Assembly (NCBI GenBank): GCA_052039575.1
Contig: JBQGEK010000025.1
Coordinates: 1-64,000, forward strand
Origin: Patulibacter sp052039575
GTDB taxonomy: Bacteria > Actinomycetota > Thermoleophilia > Solirubrobacterales > Solirubrobacteraceae
Direction: 5' to 3'
DNA: 64,000 bases
This document shows, piece by piece, positions 34,548 through 41,731 of this stretch (positions are counted from its first letter, which is position 1; each line of letters opens with the position of its first letter). Made by a program: the position numbers and the translations under genes. Under the pieces are notes generated by a model. The model had not been told where the DNA came from. It saw nothing but the letters and a program-made list of their open reading frames with translations, and ran no database searches.

Positions 34548-34574
34548 CGAAGCCCCGTCGACGACGGGGCTTCG
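34548..34574. terminator. strong hairpin between dnaG and tRNA-Asn
   Basis: Perfect 13-base arms, CGAAGCCCCGTCG at 34548-34560 and its complement at 34562-34574, around one central base. In practice it folds with a loop of a few bases. It sits 60 bases after dnaG on plus and 9 bases past the tRNA 3' end on minus, so it can end transcripts from both sides. Confidence 0.7.
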
Positions 34575-34583
34575 CGGTTCAGG

Positions 34584-34655
34584 CTCCGGGGGTGGGACTC
34601 GAACCCACAACCCTTCGATTAACAGTCGAATGCTCTGCCATTGAGCTACCCCGGA
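34584..34655 (-). tRNA. tRNA-Asn (anticodon GTT)
   Basis: A 72-base cloverleaf on the minus strand. The acceptor stem is TCCGGGG with CCCCGGA and G as discriminator. The D-arm contains GCTCAATGGCAGAGC. The anticodon stem TTCGA/TCGAA holds the loop CTGTTAA, giving anticodon GTT. The T-arm is GTGGG-TTCGAGT-CCCAC. CCA is not fully encoded; the next bases are CCT. This tRNA and the hairpin fill much of the 383-base gap between dnaG and the next gene. The rest (34656-34827) shows no clear feature. Confidence 0.95.
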
Positions 34656-34815
34656 ACGGCCTCGGCAATAGTACGCGATCGCGCCGCGTCGAGGCGGCTG
34701 GTCGAACGACGCGCCCTCGACCCCGATCCGGCTCCCGTCGACAGCGCCGCACGAGTAGTGTGTACATGGTGACGTTCCGGTGACGATTCACTGGCGCTCG
34801 GCCCGACGGTTCGGC

Positions 34816-34821
34816 TACGGT
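34816..34821 (+). promoter_or_regulatory. putative -10 element before a 17-codon upstream ORF
   Basis: TACGGT, six bases before an ATG at 34828. That ATG opens a 17-codon frame ending in TGA at 34879-34881, which overlaps the start of the gene at 34872 in another frame. Confidence 0.3.
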
Positions 34822-34871
34822 TCACGTATGCACCGTCCGCTCCCCTCGGCTGTCCGCGATCGGCCGCAACC

Positions 34872-35543
34872 ATGGCGCTGACCGGCACGCACCGGCTTCT
34901 GCTCGCCTCGGCGGCGGTGGTCGTCACCGCCGGTGCCGCCGTGACCATCGGCGGCGGGGGTGGAGGTGGGGGTGGGGGCCCAGATACGCCGTCGAGAGCA
35001 ACCCCGGCCGTCCAGGCGGTCGCGCCAGAGGGCCTGGCCGGGCCGCGCGGGCACGACCTCGCCGCATCGCTCAGCGGCACCACGGCGATTCCAGCCTCAC
35101 CGACGACGATCGACGGCGATACGCTCGAACGGGTGGCCGCGCATCAGGACGTGGAGACGGAGCGAGCGTGGCCGCTGGCGATCCCCGGGGACGACCGCAC
35201 TGCCTGGCTGTTCGCCGGCCCGGGTCGCCTGGTGCTCGTCGTGCCTCGGACGGTCGTCGACCCCGAACGCGGACGCCAACCGGACGACACCAGCATCTTC
35301 GGCGTTCGAGTATCCGACCTCGTCGATCGACCGCTGATCGCCACGCAGGCCGGAGGTGGTCGAGCGCCGCGCACCCTCGTGCTGGTGCCCGAGGGCGTCG
35401 AGCCGCCGCGGATCGTGGCGCGCGCCGGCGACGAGGCGATCCGCGAGATGCCGCATCGAGGTCGGCTCTACGCGGCCCGACTGCTGCCGGGCGAGGAGCT
35501 CGTCATCGGCACGCGGCGCCTCGGTACCCCGGACGCGCCCTAG
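34872..35543 (+). CDS. exported hypothetical protein with poly-Gly tract
   Basis: A 223-residue protein of no recognised family. A hydrophobic N-terminal segment (residues 8-25, LLLASAAVVVTAGAAVTI) is followed directly by ten consecutive glycines and a Pro/Ala linker, suggesting a signal peptide or membrane anchor with a flexible tether. The outer domain (about 70-215) is predicted mostly beta, with TAWLFAGPGRLVLVVPRTVV and PRTLVLVPEGVEPPRI, and lacks Cys. It may face an envelope ligand or act as a small adhesin-like domain, but nothing proves this. It converges with the glycosyltransferase at 35570. Confidence 0.65.
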   Translation: MALTGTHRLLLASAAVVVTAGAAVTIGGGGGGGGGGPDTPSRATPAVQAVAPEGLAGPRGHDLAASLSGTTAIPASPTTIDGDTLERVAAHQDVETERAWPLAIPGDDRTAWLFAGPGRLVLVVPRTVVDPERGRQPDDTSIFGVRVSDLVDRPLIATQAGGGRAPRTLVLVPEGVEPPRIVARAGDEAIREMPHRGRLYAARLLPGEELVIGTRRLGTPDAP

Positions 35544-35569
35544 CACGATCCGCTGTCGAGGCGGACGCG

Positions 35570-36784
35570 TCACCCGAGGTCCGCGAGCCCCTCCACCAGC
35601 GGCGCGGCGCGGTCGGCGCCGTCGCCCTCGGCGATCCACGCGGCGATCTCTCGGGCGCGACGGGCGATCGATCGGTCGTGCAGCGCCGAGAGCACCGCGG
35701 AACGAACCACCCGCGGGCCGGCGAGGCGAGCCGGAATCCGCAGTCCGGCGCCGGACCACGCCAGTCGCGCTGCGTTCTCGAACATGTCGCCGCCCGCCGG
35801 AATCGCGACCACCGGCTTGCCGTAGCTCAGTGCGCGCAACAGCGTGCCGTGACCCGCGTGGCAGAGGATCACGTCGGCGGCCGGCATCACCTGCGAGTAG
35901 CGCATCCACGGCACCAGCGTGGCGTTGTCCGGAATCCGCAGCGGTCGGCCTTCGGCTCTGTCGACGTCGCTGACCCGGTTGTGCGCGGCCAGCACGCGGA
36001 CCGGGGCGTCGGCCAAGCCGTGCAGCGCGGCCCGGAGCAGGGCCCCGTCGGGGTCCTGGATCGTCGACGGCGCCACGACCACCAGCGGTGCGTCGCCGCC
36101 GGGCAGCGGGATCTCGTCCGAAGGTGGCTCCCAGACGAACGGTCCGACGGTGTGGGTGTTCGGACGGGGCCGGGTTCGCGGATAGTCGAGCTGAGGCACC
36201 GACCCGACCAGTGCTAGTCGCTGGCTGATCCCGCCGTGGCGCCCTGCCGCGGGCGGCAATCCGACCGTTGCTCGCGCGCGATCGAGCTCGGCTCGTCCAC
36301 GATCGAGCGAACGGTCGACGCGTCGCCCGACACGGCTCCACAGCGCGCGACCGCTGCTCGTGCGAGCAACGCGTGCCCCCGAGGAAAACGGCGGCCACCC
36401 CTGCTCGCCTCGCGGATCGAGGTGGGGAATCAGCGTGGCGACAGGCACCTCGCGCAGCTCGGCGGCGAGAGCCGGACCGAGGGTCAGGATGTCGGCCACC
36501 ACTGCGTGGGGGCGAACCTCATCGACCAACGGCACCGTGTCGAGCGCCGCCCGGGTCGCGGCCTCGTAGTGATCGAGCGGACGCTGGCCGAGATGCGGGA
36601 AGACCGGGTACTCGGGCGCGGCCGCGAACCGCATTCCGGCGGCTTCGACGTCTGCTCGCCAGTGGTCCCAGGTCTGAACCCAGACCAGATTGCCGCGCTC
36701 GGCCAGTCGGCGGCCGAGCGCCATGATCGGGAAGGCGTGACCGGCGTCGCCGAACGCCCCGAGCAGGATCCGACGGTCGCTCAA
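35570..36784 (-). CDS. GT1-family glycosyltransferase (MGT type)
   Basis: A 404-residue GT-B fold enzyme. The N-terminal domain begins ILLGAFGDAGHAFPIMALGR, the acceptor-binding start of macrolide/sterol-type glycosyltransferases. The C-terminal donor site has VILCHAGHGTLLRALSYGKP followed by PAGGDMFENAARL (His-x-Gly-x-Gly-Thr motif and the residues that hold the sugar nucleotide). It would move a sugar from a nucleotide donor to a hydrophobic small molecule. The start is TTG 36784, overlapping the TGA of the upstream LLM gene (TTGA); the overlap supports this start and an operon. Confidence 0.83.
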   Translation of the reverse strand: MSDRRILLGAFGDAGHAFPIMALGRRLAERGNLVWVQTWDHWRADVEAAGMRFAAAPEYPVFPHLGQRPLDHYEAATRAALDTVPLVDEVRPHAVVADILTLGPALAAELREVPVATLIPHLDPRGEQGWPPFSSGARVARTSSGRALWSRVGRRVDRSLDRGRAELDRARATVGLPPAAGRHGGISQRLALVGSVPQLDYPRTRPRPNTHTVGPFVWEPPSDEIPLPGGDAPLVVVAPSTIQDPDGALLRAALHGLADAPVRVLAAHNRVSDVDRAEGRPLRIPDNATLVPWMRYSQVMPAADVILCHAGHGTLLRALSYGKPVVAIPAGGDMFENAARLAWSGAGLRIPARLAGPRVVRSAVLSALHDRSIARRAREIAAWIAEGDGADRAAPLVEGLADLG

Positions 36785-37824
36785 ACCTGCTCGAGCGCCG
36801 CGGCGAGCTCGCGCAGCTGGTGAATCCGGCCGTCGCGCGTGACCGCGGCGGGGGTGGCGACGATCGTGTCGACGCCTGCGGCGGCATGAGCACGCAGACG
36901 CTCGGTGACGTGCTCGCGCGACCCGAACAGCGACACGTGGTCGAGCAGCTCGGACGGAATCGCGGCCATCGCCTCGACGCGCTTGCCCTCGAGGAACAGG
37001 TCCTGGACCTCCTTGGCCGCGTCGCCAAAGCCGTAGCGCGTCACCGCCTGGTTGTAGAAGTTCTTCTCGCGCGAGCCCATCCCACCGACGTAGAGCGCCG
37101 TGCCGCCCCGCAGCACCCCTTCGGCCGCGCCGTCGGGATCTTCGCCGATGTGGAAGGTCACGCTCGGGCAGACCTTGACGTCCGAGCGCTCGCGGCCGGC
37201 CTTGTCGATCCCCGTGTGGAGCGACGCCAGGGCGATGTCGGCGTGCTCGGGGCTGAACATCATCGGCAGCAAGCCGTCACCGATCTCGCCGACCAACTCG
37301 GTGTTCTTCGGTCCGATCGCGGCCAGGTACACCGGGATCCGATCCTGGATCGGCGCGATCGTCAGCTTGAGCGCCTTGCCGGGACCGTCGGGGAGGGGCA
37401 GCTCGATCGTCTCGCCGTGGTACTCCAGCCGCTCGCGGGAGAGTGCCTTTCGCACGACGTCGACGTACTCGCGGGTACGCTGCAGCTGCTTGCCGAACCG
37501 CTGGCCGTGCCAGCCCTCGGCCACCTGCGGTCCCGAGGTGCCGAGGCCGAGGATGAAGCGGCCGTTGGAGAGGTTGTCGAGCGTCGCTGCGGACATCGCC
37601 GTCATCGCGGCCGAGCGCGCCGGCAGCTGCATGATCGCCGAGCCGAGCTTGATCGTCGACGTCTGACCGGCCAGCCAGCCAAGGATCGACACGGAATCCG
37701 AGCCGTACGCCTCCGCGCAGAAGACCGAGTCGTACCCAAGCCGTTCGGCTTCCTGCACGATCGCGAGCTGGTCCTCGCCCGTCAGACCGAGGCCCCAGTA
37801 GCCGAGTTGAATTCCGAGCTTCAT
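36781..37824 (-). CDS. LLM-class F420-dependent oxidoreductase
   Basis: A 347-residue luciferase-like barrel protein. It starts MKLGIQLGYWGLGLTGEDQL, and has GYDSVFCAEAYGSDSVS near residue 43, TIKLGSAIMQLPARS near 70 and FILGLGTSGPQVAEGWHG near 105, a pattern typical of actinobacterial F420-dependent enzymes. ATG 37824 is chosen over 37917 because the family starts at this first strand and GGGAG lies about eight bases upstream. It is the first gene of a two-gene unit with the glycosyltransferase, suggesting that redox tailoring and glycosylation act on the same compound. The substrate is unknown. Confidence 0.85.
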   Translation of the reverse strand: MKLGIQLGYWGLGLTGEDQLAIVQEAERLGYDSVFCAEAYGSDSVSILGWLAGQTSTIKLGSAIMQLPARSAAMTAMSAATLDNLSNGRFILGLGTSGPQVAEGWHGQRFGKQLQRTREYVDVVRKALSRERLEYHGETIELPLPDGPGKALKLTIAPIQDRIPVYLAAIGPKNTELVGEIGDGLLPMMFSPEHADIALASLHTGIDKAGRERSDVKVCPSVTFHIGEDPDGAAEGVLRGGTALYVGGMGSREKNFYNQAVTRYGFGDAAKEVQDLFLEGKRVEAMAAIPSELLDHVSLFGSREHVTERLRAHAAAGVDTIVATPAAVTRDGRIHQLRELAAALEQV

Positions 37825-37946
37825 CTGCAATCTCCCATTCAGGGGGTCGTCGACGTTGAACACCGTGCCGGAACGGCCTACGGTGCAGCTGCCGCCGGAC
37901 ACTCTATTCGAGTGCAAATCGCTTCACCGACCGCTCGGGAACGCCC

Positions 37947-38522
37947 ATGTCACGCACAGCCCGTATCCAGGACCTGCGACGGACCGTTGATCGCCTCCCG
38001 CTGCCGACGCGCCAGGCGATGCTGCAGGGGCTCCAGGAGGAGCGGATCATCGTGGGGGCGTACGCGGACCGGCACGGCGGGGTCTGCCCGATGCTCGCAG
38101 CGCACCGCCGCGGCGGCCGGACCGACTTCCTGCGGTTCGCGCAGACGTGGGACCGTTTCACGCGAGCGCCCCGGCGCGGTTCACGAACCGCGACCCGACG
38201 CGAGCGGGCAGTGCTCGAGCGAACGCTCGAGGCCAGCATCGCCGCCACGGTCTCCCAACCCGAGGTACGGCTCCAGGACGCGATCACGGAGCACCAGTCC
38301 TTGCTCGCCGGGCGGCCGCGTCGCGCCCTCACGGACCCGGTCCTCGCGGTCCGCGGCGGCGGGTTCCGCCTGCCACGGTGGATGCGCCCGGTGCATTCGG
38401 TCGAGGAGTTCGAGGCCCTGCTCGGTGACGTCGAACGCGAGACGCTGCGACAGAGCGTGGCCGATCGCGCCAGGCCCGCACCGAACCCCGCTCGCCGCGA
38501 CCAGCACGCCGTCGTTCGCTAG
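37947..38522 (+). CDS. hypothetical protein with QEERIIVGAYADRHGG segment
   Basis: A 191-residue protein I cannot assign. Residues 20-72 hold a well-formed domain: LPLPTRQAMLQGLQEE, then IIVGAYADRHGGVCPMLAAH and RRGGRTDFLRFAQTWDRFT. This looks conserved and may be a small alpha/beta domain. The rest is Arg-rich and probably disordered, with a Pro/Arg-rich end. It has no signal peptide or membrane segment. Its TAG overlaps, tail to tail, the TAG of the minus-strand gene at 38519 (CTAG). Confidence 0.55.
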   Translation: MSRTARIQDLRRTVDRLPLPTRQAMLQGLQEERIIVGAYADRHGGVCPMLAAHRRGGRTDFLRFAQTWDRFTRAPRRGSRTATRRERAVLERTLEASIAATVSQPEVRLQDAITEHQSLLAGRPRRALTDPVLAVRGGGFRLPRWMRPVHSVEEFEALLGDVERETLRQSVADRARPAPNPARRDQHAVVR

Positions 38523-38803
38523 GAGCCATCGAGCAACGCCGCGGCTCGCACCGCCGGCTGGGTCAGCACCACGAACCGGTCGACGCGGTGGAGCAGTCCC
38601 GCGGCGTGCAGGTCGCGGACCGCTCGGGTGGCGGCATCACGCTGCGTCGCGGCGTCCGCGCCGACAACGGCCAGGAGCAGTTCGTCCTCGGACACCACGG
38701 AGGGATGCACCATGAGCAGGTGCAGCAGCACCACACGCTGGAACTGCTCGTCGTCGGTCCGCGGGCTCACGGGAATCGGGGAGTGCATGCGTCCTGTCCT
38801 CAC
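38519..38803 (-). CDS. small winged-helix-like protein, likely SOS-controlled
   Basis: A 94-residue protein. Residues 18-90 look like a compact winged helix: QFQRVVLLHLLMVHPS (helix 1), VSEDELLLAVVG (helix 2), AATRAVRDLHAAGLLHRV (recognition helix) and DRFVVLTQPAVRAA (wing and end helix). The usual DNA-binding arrangement is suggested but not proven. GTG 38803 has AGGTGG a few bases upstream; ATG 38785 is a possible alternative. A perfect LexA-type box lies at 38819-38832, 15 bases upstream of the GTG, and no other gene start is near it, so SOS regulation is likely. No homologue function is recognised. Confidence 0.65.
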   Translation of the reverse strand: MRTGRMHSPIPVSPRTDDEQFQRVVLLHLLMVHPSVVSEDELLLAVVGADAATQRDAATRAVRDLHAAGLLHRVDRFVVLTQPAVRAAALLDGS

Positions 38804-38818
38804 TGGTCCACCTGACGT

Positions 38819-38832
38819 CGAACATACGTTCG
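38819..38832. promoter_or_regulatory. LexA (SOS) box upstream of the 38803 gene
   Basis: CGAACATACGTTCG matches CGAAC-N4-GTTCG in both arms. On plus there is no gene until the regulator at 39224; on minus the winged-helix-like gene starts 15 bases away. The region 38833-39031 holds nothing else that I can identify. Confidence 0.8.
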
Positions 38833-39031
38833 CCCCCGGTCGTGTTCCCGTCGATGCGGGGTTCGGTAGCGAGATCTGCGCAGATCCAGCACGAACCCGA
38901 GGACGCTCGGCGCGGCTGACCGCGCGGATGGGCGTGAGCGCGAAACGGCGCGACAGCAGACGTGGCGGAGCGGAGTCGTCACCGCGGTGGCGGCGAACGC
39001 CGCGTGTGTGGGTGATGCCCCGCGTCCAACG

Positions 39032-39104
39032 TGGGCCGACCGGGACTCGAACCCGGATCGGACGAATTATGAGTTCGCGGCTCTAACCATTGAGCTATCG
39101 GCCC
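39032..39104 (-). tRNA. tRNA with CAT anticodon (Met elongator or Ile2)
   Basis: A 73-base cloverleaf on the minus strand: acceptor GGGCCGA/TCGGCCC with discriminator A, D-arm with GCTCAATGGTTAGAGC, anticodon loop CTCATAA (anticodon CAT) and T-arm CCGGG-TTCGAGT-CCCGG. The first pair is G-C and the loop is compatible with elongator Met or with Ile2, whose C is modified to lysidine. It is not the initiator, because the three G-C pairs of the initiator anticodon stem are absent. CCA is not encoded. Confidence 0.93.
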
Positions 39105-39223
39105 GGTGGGTGGGGGACCACCGCCCGGAAGCCTGCCAGAGGACGTAGTCGGTGTGCGCTGTCGCCATTTCGATGGCGGATCGAGAAGGAACCCGACCGT
39201 CCGAGACGAACCTGACTCCGCCC

Positions 39224-40096
39224 ATGAAGCGCACGGCCTCCTCTTCCACGACAGCACTCGCGCCGATCGTCGATCATCAGACGTTGACGGAGTACATCCA
39301 GTCTCGTTTCGACGAGTTCTCGCGTTCCCAGAAGGACGTGGCGCAGTACATCGTCGATCACCTCGACGAAGTGGCGTTCCAGACGGCCGAGGAGCTCGCC
39401 CGTCGCGCCAACACGTCGAGCTCGACCGTCGTCCGATTCAGCCAGGCCCTCGGGTTCCACGGATTCCCGGACCTCCAGGACGCCGCGCGAGACGAGTATC
39501 GCCGGCGCGTCGAGGCACGCGGGGCCGCTGGCGACGCCGATCCCCTCTTCGGCCTCGACCAGAGCCCGGGGGAAGCGGCGATCGCCGCCGATCACCTCGC
39601 CGTCGAGGAGACTGCCCGACGCCTTTCGCGGAGCGTGCTCGACGCGGCCGTCGCGGACATCAGCAAGGCTGACCGCGTGATCATCGTCGCGGCCGACCAG
39701 GTTGCGTACTTCGGCACCTACTTCCGCCACCTGCTGATGCTGCTCGGGATCCCGACCGACATCGTGGCCAGTCACGCGCAGGAGGGGAGGGCCCGGCTCG
39801 CCCGGCTCGACGAGAACGCGGTGCTGATCGGCATCACCGCCGGACGCGCCCACCCGCTCGTCGTCCGCTCGCTGCAGCTCGCCCGTCACCGTCGGGCCAC
39901 GACGATCGCGATCACCGATGCGACGCTCTCCGAGGCGGCGAAGCTCGCGCAGCACTCGCTGTTCTACTCGTCGAACAGCCCGTCGTTCGTACGCTCGCAC
40001 GTCGCACTGCTCTCGGTGCTGCAGGCGATGGCGCAGGGCGTGTACGCCAACGACGGCGCGCGGGCGGACCGAATTCGCGCGTACCGCTTGAAGTAG
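39224..40096 (+). CDS. RpiR/MurR-family transcriptional regulator
   Basis: A 290-residue regulator with an N-terminal HTH_6 domain (about 18-90; FDEFSRSQKDVAQYIVDHLD, then AEELARRANTSSSTVVRFSQ, then GFPDLQDAARDEY) and a C-terminal SIS sugar-phosphate-binding domain (about 130-260; ADRVIIVAADQVAYFGTYF, AVLIGITAGRAHPLV). Members sense phosphosugars. The start is uncertain: GTG 39152 and ATG 39173 are also in frame, and no clear Shine-Dalgarno decides. It stands alone, about 135 bases before pdxS, and may act on targets elsewhere. Confidence 0.87.
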   Translation: MKRTASSSTTALAPIVDHQTLTEYIQSRFDEFSRSQKDVAQYIVDHLDEVAFQTAEELARRANTSSSTVVRFSQALGFHGFPDLQDAARDEYRRRVEARGAAGDADPLFGLDQSPGEAAIAADHLAVEETARRLSRSVLDAAVADISKADRVIIVAADQVAYFGTYFRHLLMLLGIPTDIVASHAQEGRARLARLDENAVLIGITAGRAHPLVVRSLQLARHRRATTIAITDATLSEAAKLAQHSLFYSSNSPSFVRSHVALLSVLQAMAQGVYANDGARADRIRAYRLK

Positions 40097-40215
40097 CACC
40101 GGCATCGCGTCCAACCGTCGTCCGCCCGCGGTCGGCGGCGATCGGGCGTTGTTCGGGACCACGACCGAACAGCTCAGATCGGTTCGCGGGACGATGTGGT
40201 CGATGCGTCGTGTCT

Positions 40216-40230
40216 GCCAGAATTCCTGGC
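40216..40230. promoter_or_regulatory. perfect inverted repeat at the pdxS start
   Basis: GCCAG-AATTC-CTGGC: five-base arms around AATTC, ending one base before ATG 40232. In the leaderless arrangement common in this window the -10 region would lie here, so the repeat could be an operator. Confidence 0.4.
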
Positions 40231-40231
40231 G

Positions 40232-41116
40232 ATGCGCGACGAATCAACGCCCCGAGTCAAGACCGGCCTCGCGGAGATGCTCCGTGGTGGGGTGATCATG
40301 GATGTGGTCGATCCGGAGCAGGCGAAGATCGCGCAGGAGGCCGGCGCGGTTGCCGTGATGGCCTTGGAGCGCGTTCCGTCGGACATCCGCCGTGATGGTG
40401 GTGTGGCGCGGATGAGTGATCCGGAGATGATCCGCGGGATCCAGGCTTCGGTGTCGATTCCGGTGATGGCGAAGGTCCGGAGCGGGCACTTCGTGGAGGC
40501 GCAGATCCTCGAGGCGTTGGATGTCGATTACATCGATGAGTCGGAGGTCCTGACGCCGGCGGATGAGGCCAATCACGTCGACAAGTTCGCGTTCAAGGTG
40601 CCGTTCGTCTGTGGTGCGACGAATCTTGGCGAGGCGCTCCGTCGGATCGGTGAGGGGGCGTGCATGATCCGTTCCAAGGGCGAAGCCGGGACCGGTGATG
40701 TCGTCGAGGCGGTCCGCCACATCCGTTCGATCCGGGGGGAGATCAAGCGTCTGGCGACGCTGGATCAGGGTGAGCTGATGGCGGCGGCGAAGAATCACGG
40801 TGCGCCGTTCGAGTTGGTGCGGTGGGTGGCGGAGCACGGCAAGCTGCCGGTGCCGTTGTTCTCGGCGGGTGGGATCGCGACGCCGGCGGATGCGGCGCTG
40901 ATGATGCAGCTGGGTGCGGAGTCGGTGTTCGTGGGGTCGGGGATCTTCAAGTCGGAGGATCCGGCGCGGCGTGCGTCGGCGGTGGTGGCGGCGACGACGC
41001 ATTTCGAGGATCCGGTGCGGTTGGCGGAGATCTCGACCGGTCTGGGTCGGGCGATGGACTCGTTGGAGGCCCGCAAGCTGGGCGAGGATCAGGTCCTCGC
41101 CGGACGCGGCTGGTGA
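40232..41116 (+). CDS. pdxS: pyridoxal 5'-phosphate synthase, PdxS subunit
   Basis: The lyase subunit that makes PLP from ribose 5-phosphate, glyceraldehyde 3-phosphate and ammonia (294 residues). It has GLAEMLRGGVIMDVVDPEQ at the N-terminus, MAKVRSGHFVEAQILEAL with the first active-site Lys, AVAVMALERVPSDIR with the conserved loop, and LFSAGGIATPADAALMMQLG near the end with the phosphate site. ATG 40232 gives the normal length; GTG 40196 would add 12 residues. Codon usage is unlike the flanking genes, with frequent GAT, GGT and GTG where neighbours use GAC, GGC and GTC. pdxT overlaps by four bases (GTGA). Confidence 0.97.
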   Translation: MRDESTPRVKTGLAEMLRGGVIMDVVDPEQAKIAQEAGAVAVMALERVPSDIRRDGGVARMSDPEMIRGIQASVSIPVMAKVRSGHFVEAQILEALDVDYIDESEVLTPADEANHVDKFAFKVPFVCGATNLGEALRRIGEGACMIRSKGEAGTGDVVEAVRHIRSIRGEIKRLATLDQGELMAAAKNHGAPFELVRWVAEHGKLPVPLFSAGGIATPADAALMMQLGAESVFVGSGIFKSEDPARRASAVVAATTHFEDPVRLAEISTGLGRAMDSLEARKLGEDQVLAGRGW

Positions 41117-41715
41117 CGCCGACCGTCGGCATCTTGGCGCTGCAGGGCGGCGTCGGCGAGCACGCCGCGCTGCTCGAGCGCAGCGGTGCCGCGGTCCGGC
41201 TGGTCAAGACCCCGGCGGGTCTCGACGGCCTCGACGCGCTCGTGCTTCCCGGCGGCGAGAGCACCACGATGACGCTCGGGATCGAGCGTGAGGGCCTGCA
41301 GGAACCGCTGCGTGCCTTCGCCGCGTCCGGCCGGCCGGTGCTCGCCACCTGTGCCGGACTGATCCTGCTCGATCGCGACCACCTCGACGTGCTGCCGATC
41401 CGCTGCGAGCGCAATGCATTCGGTCGGCAGACCCGCAGCTTCGAGAGTGCGCTCGACGTCAGCGGCATCGACGGCGGTCCGATCAACGGCGTCTTCATCC
41501 GCGCGCCGAAGGTCGTCGATCACGATCCGTCGGTCGAGATCACCGTGCGGGTCGACGACGCCGTGGTGGGGGTTCGGAGCGGGGCGATCGAAGGCTACGC
41601 CTTCCACCCCGAGCTGACCGACGACGATCGGATCCACCGCGGGTTCGTCGCTCGCGTCCAGTCCACGTCGGCGACGCCGTCCACGGCTCCCGTCGTCACG
41701 GCCGCCGCCGGCTGA
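41113..41715 (+). CDS. pdxT: pyridoxal 5'-phosphate synthase, glutaminase subunit
   Basis: The glutaminase partner of PdxS, supplying ammonia (200 residues). VGILALQGGVGEHAALLE begins the class I amidotransferase fold, LPGGESTTM is the conserved oxyanion/loop region, the nucleophile Cys is in VLATCAGLILL and the His-x-Glu pair in AFHPELTDDDRIH. GTG 41113 overlaps the pdxS stop. The last about 15 residues are an Ala/Ser/Thr/Pro tail. Codon usage returns to the genome style here, unlike pdxS. Confidence 0.96.
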   Translation: MTPTVGILALQGGVGEHAALLERSGAAVRLVKTPAGLDGLDALVLPGGESTTMTLGIEREGLQEPLRAFAASGRPVLATCAGLILLDRDHLDVLPIRCERNAFGRQTRSFESALDVSGIDGGPINGVFIRAPKVVDHDPSVEITVRVDDAVVGVRSGAIEGYAFHPELTDDDRIHRGFVARVQSTSATPSTAPVVTAAAG

Positions 41716-41731
41716 GCCACGCTCGCGGCAG

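Noticed and set aside
34960..34985. G-rich tract as a possible quadruplex regulator
   Set aside because: It encodes the ten-glycine tether within the gene. The G-runs follow from glycine codons, and nothing else supports a regulatory role.
38800..38982. A 60-codon minus frame between the winged-helix-like gene and the tRNA
   Set aside because: Arg/Ser-rich translation, overlap with the SOS box and no recognisable start signal. More likely non-coding.
40244..41002. A 252-codon frame antisense to pdxS
   Set aside because: An Arg/His-rich shadow caused by the unusual codon usage of pdxS, not a gene.
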